A stretch of 64,000 nucleotides of DNA, taken from Limnohabitans sp. TEGF004. Its GTDB lineage: Bacteria > Pseudomonadota > Gammaproteobacteria > Burkholderiales > Burkholderiaceae_C. The stretch covers positions 2,480,001-2,544,000 of the forward strand of contig NZ_AP027056.1 in assembly GCF_027924965.1 (NCBI RefSeq), written 5' to 3'. Position 1 is the first letter of the stretch, and each line of letters opens with the position of its first letter. The translations under genes were made by a program, and so were the position numbers. Below, piece after piece: positions 57,099 to 64,000 of this stretch. The notes below the pieces were generated by a model. The model was not told where the DNA came from and searched no databases. It worked only from the letters and a program-made list of their open reading frames with translations.

Positions 57099-60000
57099 TC
57101 AGTTCAGGGCGGACCACTGCGCTTTCAAGCCATCCCACTTTTGACGCGCCGCCGCCAAGTGGCGCGCTTTGACGTGGCCAAAGCCTTTGATTTGTTCAGG
57201 TATTCGCGCCATCTCCACCGCCAAGGCGTGGTTGCCGGCGTTGAGCTGCCCCAGCATGGTGTCAACGCTGCTTTGGTATTGAGCGATCAAGGCGCGCTCG
57301 ATGCGACGCTCTTCGGTGTACCCAAACACATCCAACGCCGTGCCTCTGAGCCACTTGAAATGCTTGAGCACCTTGAAACCCGTGAGCATGAGCGGCCCAA
57401 ACTTTTGCTTTTGCAACTCGCCTTTGGCATTGGTCTTAGCAATCAGCGGCGGGGCCAAGTGGTAGTTGAGTGTGTAGTCCCCCTCAAACATGCCTTTGAT
57501 CTTTTGCAAGAAGGCTGTGTCGGTGTGCAAGCGCGCCACTTCGTACTCGTCTTTGTAGGCCATGAGTTTGAACAGGTTACGCGCCACGGCTTCAGTCAGC
57601 GTGGTTTTATGCAACACCGCTTCTGCCGTGCGCACACGCTCCACCACAGCGCGATAGCGGTTGGCATACGACGCGCTTTGATAGCTGGTGAGAAAAGCCA
57701 CGCGCTTGGCGATGAGCGCATCCACCCCCTCAGACTTGTGGAAATGCACCACCTGCGCAGGCGCCAGTAAGGCTTGCACCTCAGCCCAATGCACGGCGCA
57801 GTGACGGCCCCATTCAAACGCGGCTTTGTTTTGCGCCACCGCCATGTCGTTGAGTTCCATCGCACGCATCAAGGCCTCCAACCCCAAGGGCACCCAACCC
57901 TTTTGCCAAGCAAAGCCCAAGACCATGGGGTTCACAAAAATGCTGTCACCCAACACTTGCGTGGCCACACGGTCAGCATCAAAAGCACTCACACCGTCAA
58001 CGCCCACGGCATGCACGATTTCAGCCACACACGCTTCGCCTGGGTTTTCCCAGTTGGCGTTGCGCACAAAGGCTGCGGTAGGTGCGCTGTGTGCGTTGAG
58101 CGCCACATGCGTGCGACCGGCGCGCATGCGTTGCAAGGTTTCTTTGCCCGCCACCACGATGGGATCACAACCAATGATGAGGTCTGCCGCTGCAAGACCC
58201 ACACGCGTGGTGCGAATGTCGTCTGGATGATTGGCGATCAGAACATGGCTCCACGTCGCACCACCTTTTTGTGCCAAACCGGCTGCGTCTTGCGTGACCA
58301 CGCCTTTGCCTTCGATGTGTGCTGCCATGCCCAACAACTGACCGATGGTGATGACACCCGTGCCACCCACACCCGCCACCACCATGCCCCACGCGTGTGT
58401 GGCATCTGGCAACGTGGGTTCTGGCAAGGCCAATGCAGGCAACGCCATGCGCGACACACCTTTGGCTTTTTTCTTCAGGCTGCCGCCCTCCACCGTCACA
58501 AAGCTCGGGCAAAAGCCTTTGACGCAACTGATGTCTTTGTTGCAGGTGCTTTGGTTGATGGTGCGTTTGCGACCGAACTCGGTCTCAATCGGCTCCACGC
58601 TCATGCAGTTGCTTTGCACGCCGCAGTCGCCACAGCCTTCGCACACCAAGTCGTTGATCAACACGCGCACCGCAGGGTCGGCCATCGTGCCGCGTTTGCG
58701 ACGGCGGCGTTTTTCGGTGGCACAGGTTTGGTCATAGATGATGACGGTGCAGCCCAAGATTCCCCGCATCTCGCGTTGGATGCGGTCTAGCTCGTCGCGG
58801 TGGAACACGGCCACGCCGTCGACCAAACCAGCGCCTTCGTATTTCTCGGGCTCGTCCGTGACCACGGTGATGCGTTGCGCGCCTTCAGCTTTCATACTTT
58901 GGGCAATTTGCAAAACGCTGTGGCCTTCAGGACGTTCACCCACGCGTTGCCCACCCGTCATCGCGACGGCATCGTTGTAAAGCAGCTTGTAGGTGATGTT
59001 CACACCCGCTGCAATGCTTTGGCGAATCGCCAAGATGCCGCTGTGAAAGTAAGTGCCGTCGCCCAAGTTGGCGAAGATGTGCTGGTCGTTCACAAACGGT
59101 TGTTGGCCCACCCAAGGCACGCCCTCGCCACCCATTTGTGTGAACCCGTTCGTGTCGCGGTCCATCCACAACACCATGAAGTGGCAGCCAATGCCAGCCA
59201 TGGCGCGTGAGCCTTCGGGCACTTTGGTAGATGTGTTGTGCGGGCAGCCCGAGCAGAACCACGGCATGCGATCGGCCTTCAAAGTCACCGCGGTCATGGC
59301 TTGTTCTTTGGCTGTGATGATGGCCAGCTGCGCGTTGATGCGCGCGGTGGTGTCGGCATCTACACCGAGCTTCAAGACGCGTTGTGCAATCGCCTTCGCA
59401 ATGAGCGCGGGGTTCAGGTCCGCGTTCGCGCGCAACAAAGTATTGGCGCTGGGGTTGGGCATGGACCATTCGCCGCCGCCGCCACCAAAGGGGCCTTGCT
59501 CTGCGTCGCCTTCGATCTCGTTGAATTTGCCCAGCACATTGGGACGCACATCAGCACGCCAGTTGTACAGCTCTTCTTTGAGTTGGTACTCAATGACTTG
59601 GCGTTTTTCTTCAATCACCAAAATCTCTTGCAGGCCCTTGGCAAACTCACGCGTGAGCTGCGCATCCAACGGCCACACTACGGCCACTTTGTGCAAACGA
59701 ATACCCAAGCGGCGGCAGGTGTCATCGTCCAGCCCCAAGTCAAGCAGCGCTTGCCGCGTGTCGTTGTAGGCCTTGCCACTGGTGATCAACCCTAAGCGGT
59801 CGTTCGGGCCTTCGATGACGTTGTGGTTCAAACGGTTGGCGCGCACATACGCAAGGGCTGCGTACCACTTGTAGTCAAACAAACGCGCTTCTTGTTCGAG
59901 TGCGGTGTCGGGCCAGCGGATGTGCAGGCCGCCTGCAGGCATTTCAAACTCTGGAATGACAATGTTCACGCGCTGTGGATCAATCACCGCAGTGGAGCTG

Positions 60001-60659
60001 GACTCCACAATTTCTTGAATCGTCTTCATACCCGACCACACACCGCTGAAGCGGCTCATGGCGATGGCATGCAAACCCAAATCCAAAATTTCTTGCACGT
60101 TGCTGGGGAAGAACACGGGCGTGCCGCAGGCCTTGAAAATGTGATCGCTTTGATGCACCGCAGTTGAGCTTTTGGCCACATGGTCATCGCCCGCCACAGC
60201 CAGCACGCCGCCCCAGGGTGTGGTGCCCGCCATGTTGGCGTGCTTGAACACATCCGAACAACGGTCCACGCCCGGCCCTTTGCCGTACCAAATACCAAAC
60301 ACACCATCAAACTTGTTGCTGCCCGGCGGTGCAAAGCCGAGTTGCTGGGTGCCCCACAGCGCGGTGGCGGCCAGCTCTTCGTTCACACCGGGTTGGAAGA
60401 CGATGTTTTGCGCTTCTAAATATGGCTTGGCTTTCCACAGCGATTGGTCATAGGTGCCCAGCGGCGAGCCGCGATAACCACTGATGAAGCCTGCCGTGTT
60501 TTTGCCTTGCAGCGCATCGCGTTGGCGCTGCAACATGGGCAGCTTGACCAAGGCTTGCACGCCGCTCATGAATGCGCGGCCCACGTCGAGGCTGTATTTG
60601 TCGTCCAGCGTCACGGTGTCGAGGGCTCGGCGAACGTGCTCGGGTAAGGGTGCATTCAT
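57099..60659 (-). CDS. indolepyruvate ferredoxin oxidoreductase (fused large enzyme)
   Basis: 1186 residues from the ATG at 60659 (GGAG upstream). It oxidatively decarboxylates indolepyruvate or other aryl/branched 2-oxoacids to acyl-CoA with ferredoxin. It fuses the alpha- and gamma-like parts. The TPP motif starts GDGTYFHSG near residue 533 and ends in KLLYNDA. A ferredoxin-like cluster region, LVCEGCGDCGVQSNC and later CNKDISCVKGFC, lies near 670-710. A gamma-like domain begins VVAGVGGTGVITIGQLLG. It is divergent from an Lrp/AsnC regulator, suggesting control by amino acids. Confidence 0.92.
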   Translation of the reverse strand: MNAPLPEHVRRALDTVTLDDKYSLDVGRAFMSGVQALVKLPMLQRQRDALQGKNTAGFISGYRGSPLGTYDQSLWKAKPYLEAQNIVFQPGVNEELAATALWGTQQLGFAPPGSNKFDGVFGIWYGKGPGVDRCSDVFKHANMAGTTPWGGVLAVAGDDHVAKSSTAVHQSDHIFKACGTPVFFPSNVQEILDLGLHAIAMSRFSGVWSGMKTIQEIVESSSTAVIDPQRVNIVIPEFEMPAGGLHIRWPDTALEQEARLFDYKWYAALAYVRANRLNHNVIEGPNDRLGLITSGKAYNDTRQALLDLGLDDDTCRRLGIRLHKVAVVWPLDAQLTREFAKGLQEILVIEEKRQVIEYQLKEELYNWRADVRPNVLGKFNEIEGDAEQGPFGGGGGEWSMPNPSANTLLRANADLNPALIAKAIAQRVLKLGVDADTTARINAQLAIITAKEQAMTAVTLKADRMPWFCSGCPHNTSTKVPEGSRAMAGIGCHFMVLWMDRDTNGFTQMGGEGVPWVGQQPFVNDQHIFANLGDGTYFHSGILAIRQSIAAGVNITYKLLYNDAVAMTGGQRVGERPEGHSVLQIAQSMKAEGAQRITVVTDEPEKYEGAGLVDGVAVFHRDELDRIQREMRGILGCTVIIYDQTCATEKRRRRKRGTMADPAVRVLINDLVCEGCGDCGVQSNCMSVEPIETEFGRKRTINQSTCNKDISCVKGFCPSFVTVEGGSLKKKAKGVSRMALPALALPEPTLPDATHAWGMVVAGVGGTGVITIGQLLGMAAHIEGKGVVTQDAAGLAQKGGATWSHVLIANHPDDIRTTRVGLAAADLIIGCDPIVVAGKETLQRMRAGRTHVALNAHSAPTAAFVRNANWENPGEACVAEIVHAVGVDGVSAFDADRVATQVLGDSIFVNPMVLGFAWQKGWVPLGLEALMRAMELNDMAVAQNKAAFEWGRHCAVHWAEVQALLAPAQVVHFHKSEGVDALIAKRVAFLTSYQSASYANRYRAVVERVRTAEAVLHKTTLTEAVARNLFKLMAYKDEYEVARLHTDTAFLQKIKGMFEGDYTLNYHLAPPLIAKTNAKGELQKQKFGPLMLTGFKVLKHFKWLRGTALDVFGYTEERRIERALIAQYQSSVDTMLGQLNAGNHALAVEMARIPEQIKGFGHVKARHLAAARQKWDGLKAQWSALN

Positions 60660-60674
60660 CGGTGTCTCCGTTTG

Positions 60675-60693
60675 CTTTGTGTTTGAAACAAAG
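60675..60693. promoter_or_regulatory. inverted repeat between the oxidoreductase and lrp-type genes
   Basis: CTTTGT/ACAAAG with a 7-base spacer around a GTTTgAAAC core, 16 to 34 bases upstream of the oxidoreductase start. A second, weaker AGATT/AATCT repeat lies at 60755-60772 near a TAAAAT (60765-60770). The 141-base spacer is the likely site for the divergent Lrp-type protein. Confidence 0.4.
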
Positions 60694-60800
60694 TGTAGGG
60701 TTTGCGTCCAGATAAAGGTTTGCGTTTTACGCTCTAAATTACCCTGTTTGCGCAAGATTCTTTCTAAAATCTCGATAAAAAGAAACAGAGGGGCGTTACC

Positions 60801-61277
60801 TTGGAGACACTCGACAAATTTGATCTGGCGATTTTGCGCGAGCTACAAGCCGATGCACGCCTGACCAATGCAGAACTGGCGCAGCGCGTGGGCTTGAGTG
60901 CGGCGCCTTGTTGGCGGCGTGTGCGTGTGCTTGAAGAAGAGGGTTACATCACCGGCTATCGCGCAGAAATCAACCGCCACAAAATTGGCTTGGGTGTGCT
61001 GGCATTTGTGCGCGTGGATGCGGAACGCAACACAGGCGATGTGGCCCGCAAGTTAGAAGTGGCGATTCGCAAAATTCCAGAAATCGTGGCCTGCCACTAC
61101 ATCAGCGGCACAGGCACGTTTGAGCTGCAAGTGGTGTCGCAAGATTTAGAAACCTTCAGCCAATTTGCACGCGAGGTGTTGATCAACTTGCCGCATGTGA
61201 AAGACATACACACCAGCTTTTCACTCGGTGAAGTCAAAGCCAGCGGAGCTTTGCCTTTGACGCATTTGAAAAAATGA
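60801..61277 (+). CDS. Lrp/AsnC family transcriptional regulator
   Basis: 158 residues. It has an N-terminal helix-turn-helix (LDKFDLAILRELQADARLTNAELAQRVGLS, with AAPCWRRVRVLEEEGYI) and a C-terminal RAM ligand domain (ACHYISGTGTFELQVV). The start is TTG at 60801 with AGAGGGG 7 bases upstream; no ATG is available near the start. Divergent from the indolepyruvate oxidoreductase, so it probably controls that gene in response to an aromatic or branched amino acid. Confidence 0.92.
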   Translation: METLDKFDLAILRELQADARLTNAELAQRVGLSAAPCWRRVRVLEEEGYITGYRAEINRHKIGLGVLAFVRVDAERNTGDVARKLEVAIRKIPEIVACHYISGTGTFELQVVSQDLETFSQFAREVLINLPHVKDIHTSFSLGEVKASGALPLTHLKK

Positions 61278-61293
61278 TCGTCGACTGACATAA

Positions 61294-61318
61294 AAAAGCC
61301 CCGTGCAAACGGGGCTTC
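61294..61318 (-). terminator. intrinsic terminator between lrp-type gene and bor genes
   Basis: Stem AAGCCCCGT/ACGGGGCTT with a 5-base loop; six A's on the plus strand give a T-run on the minus strand. It lies 18 bases after the stop of the lower bor gene, and also within 20 bases of the lrp-type stop, so it may serve both. Confidence 0.85.
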
Positions 61319-61335
61319 CGAAATGCGCAACTAAC

Positions 61336-61623
61336 TTAGTTTGCGCAATACACCTTGGCGTCGTAAGGCGTGTAGATACCGCCAGTCAACATACCCAGCA
61401 CGCCGTTGATGAATGAAGTTTGACGTTCAACCTTGACCACCTTGTTGGCACCGCCGCAAACCGCAGCTGCGTCGATGGTTTGTGTTTGACCCAAGCCGCT
61501 CACAAAGAAGGTTTGCATGTCTTCTTTGCCCAACTTGCCGGTTTGACCGTTGATGTAGGCAGTTTGTGTTGATCAAGCAGCCAATGTGGCAACCAAGATC
61601 AAGGGAAAAATGATTTTTTTCAT
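61336..61623 (-). pseudogene. Bor-family lipoprotein gene with stop at the lipobox Cys
   Basis: Reading from the ATG at 61623, which has an AGGA site, gives MKKIIFPLILVATLAA, then a TGA at 61573-61575, then STQTAYINGQTG and the full Bor domain (MQTFFVSGLGQTQTIDAAAVC ... GGIYTPYDAKVYCAN). The TGA sits exactly where the lipobox Cys codon (TGC or TGT) is expected, one base away from Cys. Apart from that codon the gene is intact and in frame, equal in length (288 bases) to its neighbour. Downstream starts (for example TTG at 61533) would lack any signal peptide. Tandem with another Bor gene 17 bases upstream. Confidence 0.8.
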
Positions 61624-61639
61624 GATGCTGTCCTAACGA

Positions 61640-61927
61640 TTAACGGGTGCAATAAACACGAACTTGACGTGGGGAATAAATACCCAGCGTCACAATGGTC
61701 AGACCCACGTTGCCAGCGGTCATTTGTGTTTCGACGCGCTGCACTTTGGCAGCAGAGCCACACACCTTGGCGGCATCAATCTCTTCGCTTTGGCCAATGC
61801 CACCCACCCAGAAGGTTTGCAAGTCGTCATGTGTTGGTGCGTTGTGCGCGTCAGGGCGAACATCAAAACGCTGAATCGCGCAGCCAGTCAAGCTGAGCAC
61901 AATGGCTGCAATCGCTAGTTTTTTCAT
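61640..61927 (-). CDS. Bor family lipoprotein
   Basis: 95 residues from the ATG at 61927. A lipoprotein signal ends in LSLTGC, then a short linker and the Bor domain: DDLQTFWVGGIGQSEEIDAAKVC ... TLGIYSPRQVRVYCTR. It resembles the lambda Bor lipoprotein (serum resistance, outer membrane), with both conserved Cys residues. It is upstream of a mutated paralogue on the same strand. No other phage genes are nearby. Confidence 0.85.
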   Translation of the reverse strand: MKKLAIAAIVLSLTGCAIQRFDVRPDAHNAPTHDDLQTFWVGGIGQSEEIDAAKVCGSAAKVQRVETQMTAGNVGLTIVTLGIYSPRQVRVYCTR

Positions 61928-61983
61928 TTCAAACACTCAAAAAGTTAGATGGGCGTCTATTTTAGTAGATATTAGTATTCAAT

Positions 61984-63177
61984 TCATCGAGGCCATAGCA
62001 CCCAAAGACGTAAACCCTGCTTCATGCGCCCCGCAAAGTCCCCCGCCTCCGCTCCTGTGCCCGCAAAGTAATCGGCCCGCACCGCGCCCACGATGGCGCT
62101 GCCCGTGTCTTGCGCAAACACCAAACGCTGCAAACTGCCATTGGGCCCAGCGCTGGCCAGCCATACCGGTGTGCCGTAGGGAATCGAATCTTTATCCACG
62201 GCAATCGAGCGTCCCGCGGTCAGGGGCACACCTTGTGCGCCACGCGGACCGAGGTCGGCATCCGCCGCGCTGCGCACCTCTTCACGGAAGAACACATAGC
62301 GCGGGTTGCTCCACAACATCTCTTGCACCAAGCGCGGATTGCTTTGTTGGGCGCTAACAATCCATGCCTTGATGCCTTGCCACGACGCATCACGAATCAA
62401 GCCACGGTCTAACAACCAACGGCCCACGCTTTGATACGGCTGCTCGTTGGAGCCGGCAAATGCCAAGCGCACCACGCGCGTGGTGCCATCGGGATTGGCC
62501 ATGCGCACGCGACCTGAGCCTTGGATGTGCAACACCAAGGCATCAATCGGATCAGCAAGCCACGCCACTTCGCGGCCACGCAAGGCGTCACGCGCTTGCG
62601 AGTTGGTGTCGATCTCTTGTCGGCTGAACCATGGGCGGCCCGCGCGTCGCGCTTCGGCCAACCCTTCAGGCGGGGCGTACAACGGCACTTCAAAGCCGGG
62701 ACGCATTTGTGCTGACGCATCAAACAGCGGCTCGTAATAGCTGGTGAGCAAACCATCGACGGCACCGTCAAGCGATTCAACACGGTAGGGCTGCAAGTGG
62801 CTCATCATCCACAGGCGGCGGTCATCGTCGCTGCCCAGCATGAGTTGACGCACGTCTTTGCACAACGGCGCAAACAAAGGGCCGGGGCGTTCACAGTTTT
62901 GCAGCCATGCATTCCATGCATCCTGCGTGGGGTCGTTTTGCCAACCGGGCACATCGTTCCATGACGTGGCCACCCAACGGCTGCGGTAGCTTTGCTGCGG
63001 ACTCGGTGTGCCGGGTGTGCCAGCCAAACTGCCGCTGGCACGCGGTGTTTCTGCGGGCGCCCTAGCAGCAGGCGCTGAACGACCGTAGTCCGTCACGGGC
63101 GCGTAGCGTGGGGTGCCGCACGCCACCAAGCTTCCTACAATCAAGGTCCATGTCAAACGCCACAGGATTTGTCTCAT
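61984..63177 (-). CDS. mltA: membrane-bound lytic murein transglycosylase A
   Basis: 397 residues from the ATG at 63177. Lipoprotein signal MRQILWRLTWTLIVGSLVAC with Cys20. It cleaves peptidoglycan glycan strands, forming anhydro ends. The MltA domain includes GLLTSYYEPLFDASAQ, and the 3D domain includes SIPYGTPVW and FAQDTGSAIVGAVRADYF with the catalytic Asp. The start codon overlaps that of the divergent small gene within CATG (63175-63178), and no good ribosome site is seen. An upstream ATG at 63216 is possible. Confidence 0.92.
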   Translation of the reverse strand: MRQILWRLTWTLIVGSLVACGTPRYAPVTDYGRSAPAARAPAETPRASGSLAGTPGTPSPQQSYRSRWVATSWNDVPGWQNDPTQDAWNAWLQNCERPGPLFAPLCKDVRQLMLGSDDDRRLWMMSHLQPYRVESLDGAVDGLLTSYYEPLFDASAQMRPGFEVPLYAPPEGLAEARRAGRPWFSRQEIDTNSQARDALRGREVAWLADPIDALVLHIQGSGRVRMANPDGTTRVVRLAFAGSNEQPYQSVGRWLLDRGLIRDASWQGIKAWIVSAQQSNPRLVQEMLWSNPRYVFFREEVRSAADADLGPRGAQGVPLTAGRSIAVDKDSIPYGTPVWLASAGPNGSLQRLVFAQDTGSAIVGAVRADYFAGTGAEAGDFAGRMKQGLRLWVLWPR

Positions 63178-63316
63178 GCTGTTAATTTTGCTAGAAGCGC
63201 TGGGCGCGGGTTGCATCTTGGTGTTGATCGTATGGTGGACGATGTTCTCAGGTCGGGAAGAAACCGAAGCTGAACACCTTGCCGCACAAGAAGAAGCCGC
63301 CAAAGACGAAAAATAA
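63176..63316 (+). CDS. small single-helix membrane protein
   Basis: 46 residues: one strong membrane helix (LLILLEALGAGCILVLIVWW) and an acidic cytoplasmic tail (REETEAEHLAAQEEAAKDEK). An AGGA lies 8 bases before the ATG. I recall similar short proteins with a LLEALGA helix and a charged tail in Comamonadaceae, without known function. It diverges from mltA with overlapping start codons and its stop lies 1 base from the convergent response regulator stop. Confidence 0.65.
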   Translation: MLLILLEALGAGCILVLIVWWTMFSGREETEAEHLAAQEEAAKDEK

Positions 63317-63317
63317 C

Positions 63318-63953
63318 TCACTCGCCACGCAGCAAGTTGGCCAACTCCACGGCCGACTTCACATTCATTTTGTCAAACACACGGGCGCGGTGAACTTCCA
63401 CGGTGCGCACGCTGATGTCCAGCTGATCTGCAATCAGTTTGTTGGGCAAACCCTCTACCACCAAGTGCATCACGTCGCGTTCACGTTCCGTCAAATCGGC
63501 CAAGTTGTGTTGCAGGTCTTGTTTGGCTCGTACGCTTTGCAAGGTTTGCGCCGAACGCGCCAAGGCTTGTTCAATGCGGTCGACCAAGGCGTTGTCTGAA
63601 AAAGGTTTTTCACAAAAATCAAACGCGCCCCGCTTGACGGAATCGACGGCGGTGGGCACATCGGCATGGCCTGTTAAAAAAATCACAGGTAAGGCATCAA
63701 GCAGTTGACGCTCAATGAGATGCTCAAACAAAGCCAAGCCGCTCATGCCTGGCATACGCACATCAAGCAACAAGCAACCGGGCTGCGAAGGCTGCCACGC
63801 ATTGCTGCCTCCCCCTAAAAACTCGGCAAATGCATCTGCACTGTCAAACGATTGACTGGGCAAACGGCGCGAACGCAACAGCCACGCCAGCGCTTCGCGC
63901 ACGCCAGCGTCATCGTCAACAATAAAAACCAAAGCGTCTTCTGTGGGTTGCAT
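63318..63953 (-). CDS. FixJ/NarL-type two-component response regulator
   Basis: 211 residues. A receiver domain at the N-terminus has acidic residues in VDDD (12-15), the phospho-acceptor Asp64 in LLLDVRMPGM, and a Lys in CEKPF. A C-terminal LuxR-type helix-turn-helix has LTERERDVMHLVVEGLPNKLIADQL and SVRTVEVHRARV. Like FixJ/TtrR/DctR. It follows directly after a histidine kinase gene (stop 3 bases upstream), which runs off the right edge. Confidence 0.92.
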   Translation of the reverse strand: MQPTEDALVFIVDDDAGVREALAWLLRSRRLPSQSFDSADAFAEFLGGGSNAWQPSQPGCLLLDVRMPGMSGLALFEHLIERQLLDALPVIFLTGHADVPTAVDSVKRGAFDFCEKPFSDNALVDRIEQALARSAQTLQSVRAKQDLQHNLADLTERERDVMHLVVEGLPNKLIADQLDISVRTVEVHRARVFDKMNVKSAVELANLLRGE

Positions 63954-63956
63954 GTG

Positions 63957-64000
63957 TCAGGTCTCGGGGGACGATTGTGGCAGGGTGAAACTGAACACCG
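63957..64000 (-). CDS. histidine kinase, C-terminal end (partial)
   Basis: Only about 13 codons are visible, ending VFSFTLPQSSPET and TGA. The FSFTLP-like sequence is typical of the end of a HATPase domain in sensor kinases. It is placed directly before a FixJ-type regulator. The rest lies outside the window. Confidence 0.7.
   Translation of the reverse strand, partial: VFSFTLPQSSPET

Noticed and set aside
61573..61575. TGA in the bor-like gene as a selenocysteine codon
   Set aside because: A lipidated selenocysteine has no precedent that I know of, and no SECIS-like hairpin is apparent right after the codon.
1..64000. tRNA, rRNA, CRISPR or insertion sequence
   Set aside because: No tRNA-like cloverleaf, repeat array or transposase was recognised; the gaps between genes are all shorter than about 300 bases.

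Overview
This is a contiguous piece of a betaproteobacterial chromosome, most likely family Comamonadaceae (a Limnohabitans/Rhodoferax/Curvibacter-like genome; the genus cannot be fixed by eye). The evidence is moderately high GC, tightly packed genes with ATGA/TGATG overlaps, and familiar Burkholderiales neighbourhoods: leuS-lptE-holA, tolQR-dapB-bamE-fur, hpf-ptsN-hprK, uvrA/MFS/ssb, tsaB-rimI-udg, purEK-sua5, pyk-fba-purC, def-fmt-azlCD, dprA-smg and yajC-secD-secF. I found no insertion sequence, prophage, CRISPR array, rRNA or tRNA, and no gene-free stretch longer than about 300 bases.

Layout. 1-8.3 kb: envelope and translation genes on the minus strand (holA start, lptE, leuS, ExbD/ExbB, dapB, bamE), fur on the plus strand, then hprK/ptsN/hpf. 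8.3-16.8 kb: corA behind a structured leader, mtnN, fadD, the three-gene proton-translocating transhydrogenase, a Nudix hydrolase and mnmA. 16.8-24.6 kb: an Ala/Lys-rich exported protein, ssb, an MFS transporter, uvrA, slyD, a glutaredoxin-like protein, a CYTH protein and pyrF. 24.6-34.4 kb: a DMT exporter, udg, rimI, tsaB, dacB, SemiSWEET, a degenerate SGNH lipoprotein, sua5, purK, purE and cnoX. 34.4-42.2 kb: purC, fba, pyk, a fatty acid desaturase, a small exported protein, pgk, an SDR and a cupin. 42.2-49.0 kb: azlD/azlC, fmt, def, a penicillin-acylase family protein, dprA and smg. 49-53.8 kb: a complete branched-chain amino acid type ABC transporter. 53.8-64 kb: secF/secD/yajC, a giant indolepyruvate oxidoreductase with a divergent Lrp/AsnC regulator, two tandem Bor-like lipoprotein genes (one broken), mltA, a tiny membrane protein, a FixJ-type response regulator and the last codons of its kinase.

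How it works together. Much of the window is housekeeping: lower glycolysis (fba, pgk, pyk), purine synthesis (purE, purK, purC), t6A tRNA modification (sua5, tsaB), N-formyl-methionine handling (def, fmt), Sec export and outer-membrane assembly (bamE, lptE). The amino-acid-related genes (liv transporter, azlCD, indolepyruvate oxidoreductase with Lrp) suggest growth on amino acids.

No large undescribed system is evident. The most notable anomalies are a Bor-family lipoprotein gene whose lipobox cysteine codon is a TGA stop, an SGNH-type lipoprotein lacking its catalytic Ser and His, a palindrome-rich control region in front of the liv operon with a GntR/FadR-like half-site pattern, a structured corA leader, and divergent mltA/small-protein genes whose start codons overlap.
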